Assembly: GCA_035315685.1 (NCBI GenBank)
Contig: DATFXR010000394.1
Location: 1-17,779 of the forward strand
Source of the DNA: QHWK01 sp035315685
GTDB taxonomy: Bacteria > Acidobacteriota > Vicinamibacteria > Vicinamibacterales > CAVVIG01
Length of the DNA: 17,779 bases
Direction of reading: 5' to 3'
The notes beneath the pieces are model-generated. The model worked only from the letters and a program-made list of their open reading frames with translations. It did not search any database and was not told the DNA's origin. Every line of letters begins with the position of its first letter. The stretch's first letter is position 1. Of the stretch, positions 15,300 through 17,779 are shown in pieces. The position numbers and the translations under genes are program-made.

Positions 15300-16766
15300 T
15301 TACTGCAGCGTCAGCAGAACGAGGATTTCGCCCTGCCCGCTCGGCAGCGCCTCGAGCGCCTTGCCCAGCAGTGTGCCCGGCCGATGCATCGTCCTGGCGC
15401 CGACGCGCATCGGCTTCGAGCGCATCGCGTACCCGGGCTTAGGGCTCGTCACGAGCAGATCGCCGATCTTGATCGCGCCGTACGACGCATCGGCCTTGAC
15501 GCGGACGCGGCCGCTCTGCGCCACCATCGCTTTGCCGTCGCCGCGCTCTCCCAGTACCAGGCCCGGCTGTGCGGAGACCGCTCCGGCCACCCGCGTGTCG
15601 TAGGCCTTCGGCGCCGGCAGCACGCGATTGGGCTCTTTCGGATCAACGATCACGACCGTCCCCGCGTCGAGCGGCGACGACGTCTCGACCCACTCCGCGA
15701 CGTCCTGATACTTGGCGGCGATGTTGCCGGTCGTTACGAGGTTGCCGTTCACGGTCGCGTTGCCGTCCACGGTCGCGTTGCCGGCGACGCGCAGCCGGTC
15801 GGTGAGGGCGGGAACCGCGCCAATCCCGACGTTCCCGCTGGGCGCGACCAGGAACTTCGAGCTGCTCCCGAGCATGAAATTGATCGACCCGCCGGCGGCG
15901 ATGTTGTTGATCCGGTATTCGTGCGTCGTGTTGTTGAAGCCCTGGAACTGCCCCAGCGCACCGTTCTGGTCGTAGAACAGCATCCCGGAATAGGCGGTCG
16001 GCGACGAGCTCGTGTTCTGCACGGCGTAGCCAGTGATCGCACCGCCCGCGTCACTGAACGCCACGTGAAACGCATCGAGCGGCGCGAACGTCGCCGCGAT
16101 ACCAGGTCCCGTCACGCCGGCACTCGCTCCAGCCTGGAAGAGCGCCGAGTCCCCCAGGTCGGTGCCGGTGGCAAACTTCGCGATGCGGCCCACCGTACCC
16201 GCAGTCACCTGCGTGACGGCGCCGCCCCCCGACGCGGTCATCGCCTTGACCGAAGCCGGCGCGGCCGCGGCTGATGCCGCGGGCTCGGCCGCGAGCAGAT
16301 ACGCCGACGCTGGCCTGCCACCCAGCGTGTCTGCGTCGGCCGCTTTCAGCGCGTACGGGACGCTTGCCAGCTGCACGCGCGGCTGCTCGCTCTCGCCGGC
16401 GCGGTGGAACCGCACGCCGAGCCATCGCGGCTCACCCGCCGTGAACAGTTCCAGCGGCAGGCCGTCGGCGGTCGTCGAACCGAGGAGCACGTTGTACCGG
16501 CCATCGCTGGCCATGACGACGGTCTGCGTTTCCAGCCACAGCGGTGTGCCGCCCTGCTGATCGGGATACACCGCCAGCGTCATCGTTTCGATCGGCGCGA
16601 CCGGCTGCCCGTCGGCTGGATGGAACGAGCCGCCGAACCACATCATCCTCGGCACCGGCGTGAGCGCGACCGGCGTTTGTTGCGCGTCCAATGCGGACAC
16701 GCAGGGAATCCAGATCAGGACGGCGATGCAGCACACGAGCAGGCGAAGCGTCGAACGCGCGGTCAT
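15300..16766 (-). CDS. Secreted fibre-like protein with conserved C-terminal domain
   Basis: 488 residues. The start at 16766 is chosen for GGAGG 6 nt upstream and a signal peptide right after it (8-28); the frame is open 40 codons further up without support. Residues 35-140 form a beta domain ending 'RVQLASVPYALKAADADTLGG', then an Ala-rich linker (160-175). The middle has a fibre-like 'GNVGIG' motif, as in tail-fibre and collar proteins, with 'NATVDGNATVNGNLVTTGN'. Residues 353-488 are a widespread domain: 'YQDVAEWVETSSPLDAGTVV', 'AYDTRVAGAVSAQPGLVLGE', 'IGDLLVTSPKPGYAMRS', 'PGTLLGKALEALPSGQGEI', 'LVLLTLQ'. It is probably a trimeric surface fibre (inference). There is no S74 peptidase Ser-Lys dyad that I can identify. 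Confidence 0.86.
   Translation of the reverse strand: MTARSTLRLLVCCIAVLIWIPCVSALDAQQTPVALTPVPRMMWFGGSFHPADGQPVAPIETMTLAVYPDQQGGTPLWLETQTVVMASDGRYNVLLGSTTADGLPLELFTAGEPRWLGVRFHRAGESEQPRVQLASVPYALKAADADTLGGRPASAYLLAAEPAASAAAAPASVKAMTASGGGAVTQVTAGTVGRIAKFATGTDLGDSALFQAGASAGVTGPGIAATFAPLDAFHVAFSDAGGAITGYAVQNTSSSPTAYSGMLFYDQNGALGQFQGFNNTTHEYRINNIAAGGSINFMLGSSSKFLVAPSGNVGIGAVPALTDRLRVAGNATVDGNATVNGNLVTTGNIAAKYQDVAEWVETSSPLDAGTVVIVDPKEPNRVLPAPKAYDTRVAGAVSAQPGLVLGERGDGKAMVAQSGRVRVKADASYGAIKIGDLLVTSPKPGYAMRSKPMRVGARTMHRPGTLLGKALEALPSGQGEILVLLTLQ
15741..15776. repeat. Two 18-bp tandem repeats inside the fibre gene
   Basis: GTTGCCGTTCACGGTCGC and GTTGCCGTCCACGGTCGC differ at one base. They encode the repeated six-residue unit around 'GNATVDGNATVN' in the fibre-like protein, so copy change would keep the frame and alter fibre length by six residues. 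Confidence 0.8.
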
Positions 16767-17074
16767 AGTGATCCTCCGATGAGCGGGACGATTGAGTTGA
16801 GTCAGTTGACGGTCAGCGTGTGCGTGAGTGCCGGTGACGATCAGATCAGCCCACCGACACCGGAAGGGTTCGTTGCAGTCGCTCACGAGGAAGACAAACT
16901 CCCGCCGGGCGGCGTACTTTGCACCGGCTCGATCGTGTGAAGCTGCGAGATTTCGAAATGCGCCGTTGCGATGTGCAAGAGCAGGGCCTGATCAATCGGG
17001 CCGACGTTCACATCGGCTGTGTCCCGCGTTGATCTCGTCAGCGGGTCAGTGAGACCCGGGAGTTGGGAGGCGTT
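16767..17074. other. Divergent 308-bp promoter region
   Basis: It separates the fibre-like gene (minus) from the two-TM gene (plus). A minus frame from GTG 17011 to 16883 (42 residues, 'NVGPIDQALLLHIATAHFEI') looks protein-like but lacks a good ribosome site. CGGGTC-AGTGA-GACCCG (17042-17058) is a 6-bp hairpin ending six bases before the Shine-Dalgarno of the two-TM gene. I cannot assign promoters with confidence. Confidence 0.35.
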
Positions 17075-17428
17075 GTGTCGCACCACACCGATCGGAACAT
17101 CCCGGACGGCGTCTATGCGATGGCGATCGAGTCGCTCGACAGCGGCGAGGCCGACGTGGCCGTGGAGCGGCAGCTCGTCGACGCCGGCGTCGGTTTCGAA
17201 GCGGCAAGGCGGATCATCGCAGACCACCATGGCGCCACGGCGGCGGCGGACAAGAGCGACGGCAAGACCGACCTGCAATTCGGGGCGATTGCGTTGTTCG
17301 GCGGCGTCACGGTGATGGTGATCGCCGGCGCGAGCAGCTTCGTCGGCTGGCTGGGTATGATTGTTGGCGCGGTGAGCGTCCTGAGCGGCCTGTACAAGCA
17401 GCGGGTGCTGCGGACAGCGGGCGGCTAG
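17075..17428 (+). CDS. Two-TM protein with N-terminal helical domain
   Basis: 117 residues from GTG 17075, which has GGGAGG 4 nt upstream; the TTG at 17063 would precede that site and is rejected. Residues 12-52 ('GVYAMAIESLDSGEADVAVE', 'RQLVDAGVGFEAARRIIADH') look like a small helical bundle, then a polar linker with 'DKSDGKTDLQ'. Two membrane helices follow (about 66-85 and 88-108), ending 'YKQRVLRTAGG', so both ends should face the cytoplasm. I know similar short uncharacterised proteins from soil bacteria but no function. It leads the edge gene by 30 bp on the same strand, so the two probably share a transcript. Confidence 0.75.
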   Translation: MSHHTDRNIPDGVYAMAIESLDSGEADVAVERQLVDAGVGFEAARRIIADHHGATAAADKSDGKTDLQFGAIALFGGVTVMVIAGASSFVGWLGMIVGAVSVLSGLYKQRVLRTAGG

Positions 17429-17458
17429 GCCGGCATACTTTCATAAGGAACAACGCGG

Positions 17459-17779
17459 ATGGGCACGGGCGCATTTCCGATCGGCATCGACGACAACGCT
17501 CGCGACCCAATAGACGCTGGAACGTCCGCTCTGCTGCCAGCGCCGGAGCCGGGGCCGATCGGACTCGACGCGAAGAGCGGAAACGCGAAACCGACGGCAG
17601 CCAGCATGGCTGACAGCATCGTCGGGTACGCGCGCAACCATCGCGGGGCACGCGTCGGCAACGGCGAATGTTTCACGCTCGCCGACACCGCCCTCCGCGG
17701 CGCCGGCGCCAAGTCCGCCGCGGACTTCGGCAAAGTGACGGCCAACGCGGACTACGAATGGGGCACGGCGGTGACGCTG
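17459..17779 (+). CDS. Cysteine-proteinase-fold protein (NlpC/P60- or BBC1/AIM3-like), 3' end cut
   Basis: 107 codons open from ATG 17459 to the edge, with AAGGA 9 nt upstream. Residues 1-46 are Pro/Gly-rich and low-complexity, with a duplicated 'FPIGIDD...GPIGLDA'. Residues 50-107 read 'ADSIVGYARNHRGARVGNGE', then 'CFTLADTALRGAGAKSAADF' and 'YEWGTAVTL', which match the start of a papain-like fold where the Cys of 'GxGECxxLA' (here C71) is the nucleophile and 'WG' sits in the next strand. The His partner would lie beyond the edge. No signal peptide is seen. The substrate could be peptidoglycan or protein; that is unresolved. Confidence 0.75.
   Translation, partial: MGTGAFPIGIDDNARDPIDAGTSALLPAPEPGPIGLDAKSGNAKPTAASMADSIVGYARNHRGARVGNGECFTLADTALRGAGAKSAADFGKVTANADYEWGTAVTL

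Overview
The window comes from a GC-rich bacterial chromosome. Several gene types point to Acidobacteriota, probably the class Vicinamibacteria: a Hanks-type kinase with a GGMGEVYRARD loop, an ankyrin protein with a 'NPDIDQLKRQARELL' head, a cytochrome c with a 'GCLELRD...LTNATEP' tail, and large secreted proteins built of 'SGTPT.AGTF' Ig-like modules. This assignment is inferred from family resemblance. I see no rRNA, tRNA, CRISPR array, integrase or insertion sequence.

Region 1 (1-3616, minus strand): a secreted monohaem cytochrome c cut by the left edge, a 639-residue ankyrin protein, and upstream a decayed serine/threonine kinase that lacks most of its N-lobe and its C-terminal end. The kinase tail appears to have become the leader of the ankyrin gene (TATACT box, small hairpin with T-run).

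Region 2 (3663-7458, plus strand): a periplasmic Cys-dependent phosphatase-like protein (DUF442/BLH type), a 56-residue single-pass membrane protein coupled by ATGA to a RodZ-like HTH membrane protein, and an exported protein joining an N-terminal blue-copper domain to a His-rich beta-propeller.

Region 3 (7506-10107, minus strand): a short possible ORF overlapping an anti-anti-sigma (STAS) protein, then an outer-membrane beta-barrel protein and an exported HEAT-repeat protein joined by a TGATG overlap. A TATAAT box precedes the barrel gene.

Region 4 (10571-16766): a secreted Cys-containing protein on the plus strand, broken by an apparent 1-nt insertion, converges on a two-gene minus-strand unit. 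That unit encodes a fibre-like secreted protein followed by a 1235-residue secreted protein of about a dozen Ig-like modules. A perfect 15-bp hairpin with a GCGA loop separates the converging units.

Region 5 (17075-17779, plus strand): a two-TM protein followed 30 bp later by a cysteine-proteinase-fold protein cut by the right edge.

Most gene products are exported or envelope-located (about nine have signal peptides or membrane segments). I find no convincing defence, mobile or biosynthetic system. The least ordinary items are the cupredoxin-propeller protein, the fibre/Ig pair, the small-protein couplings and the decayed kinase.
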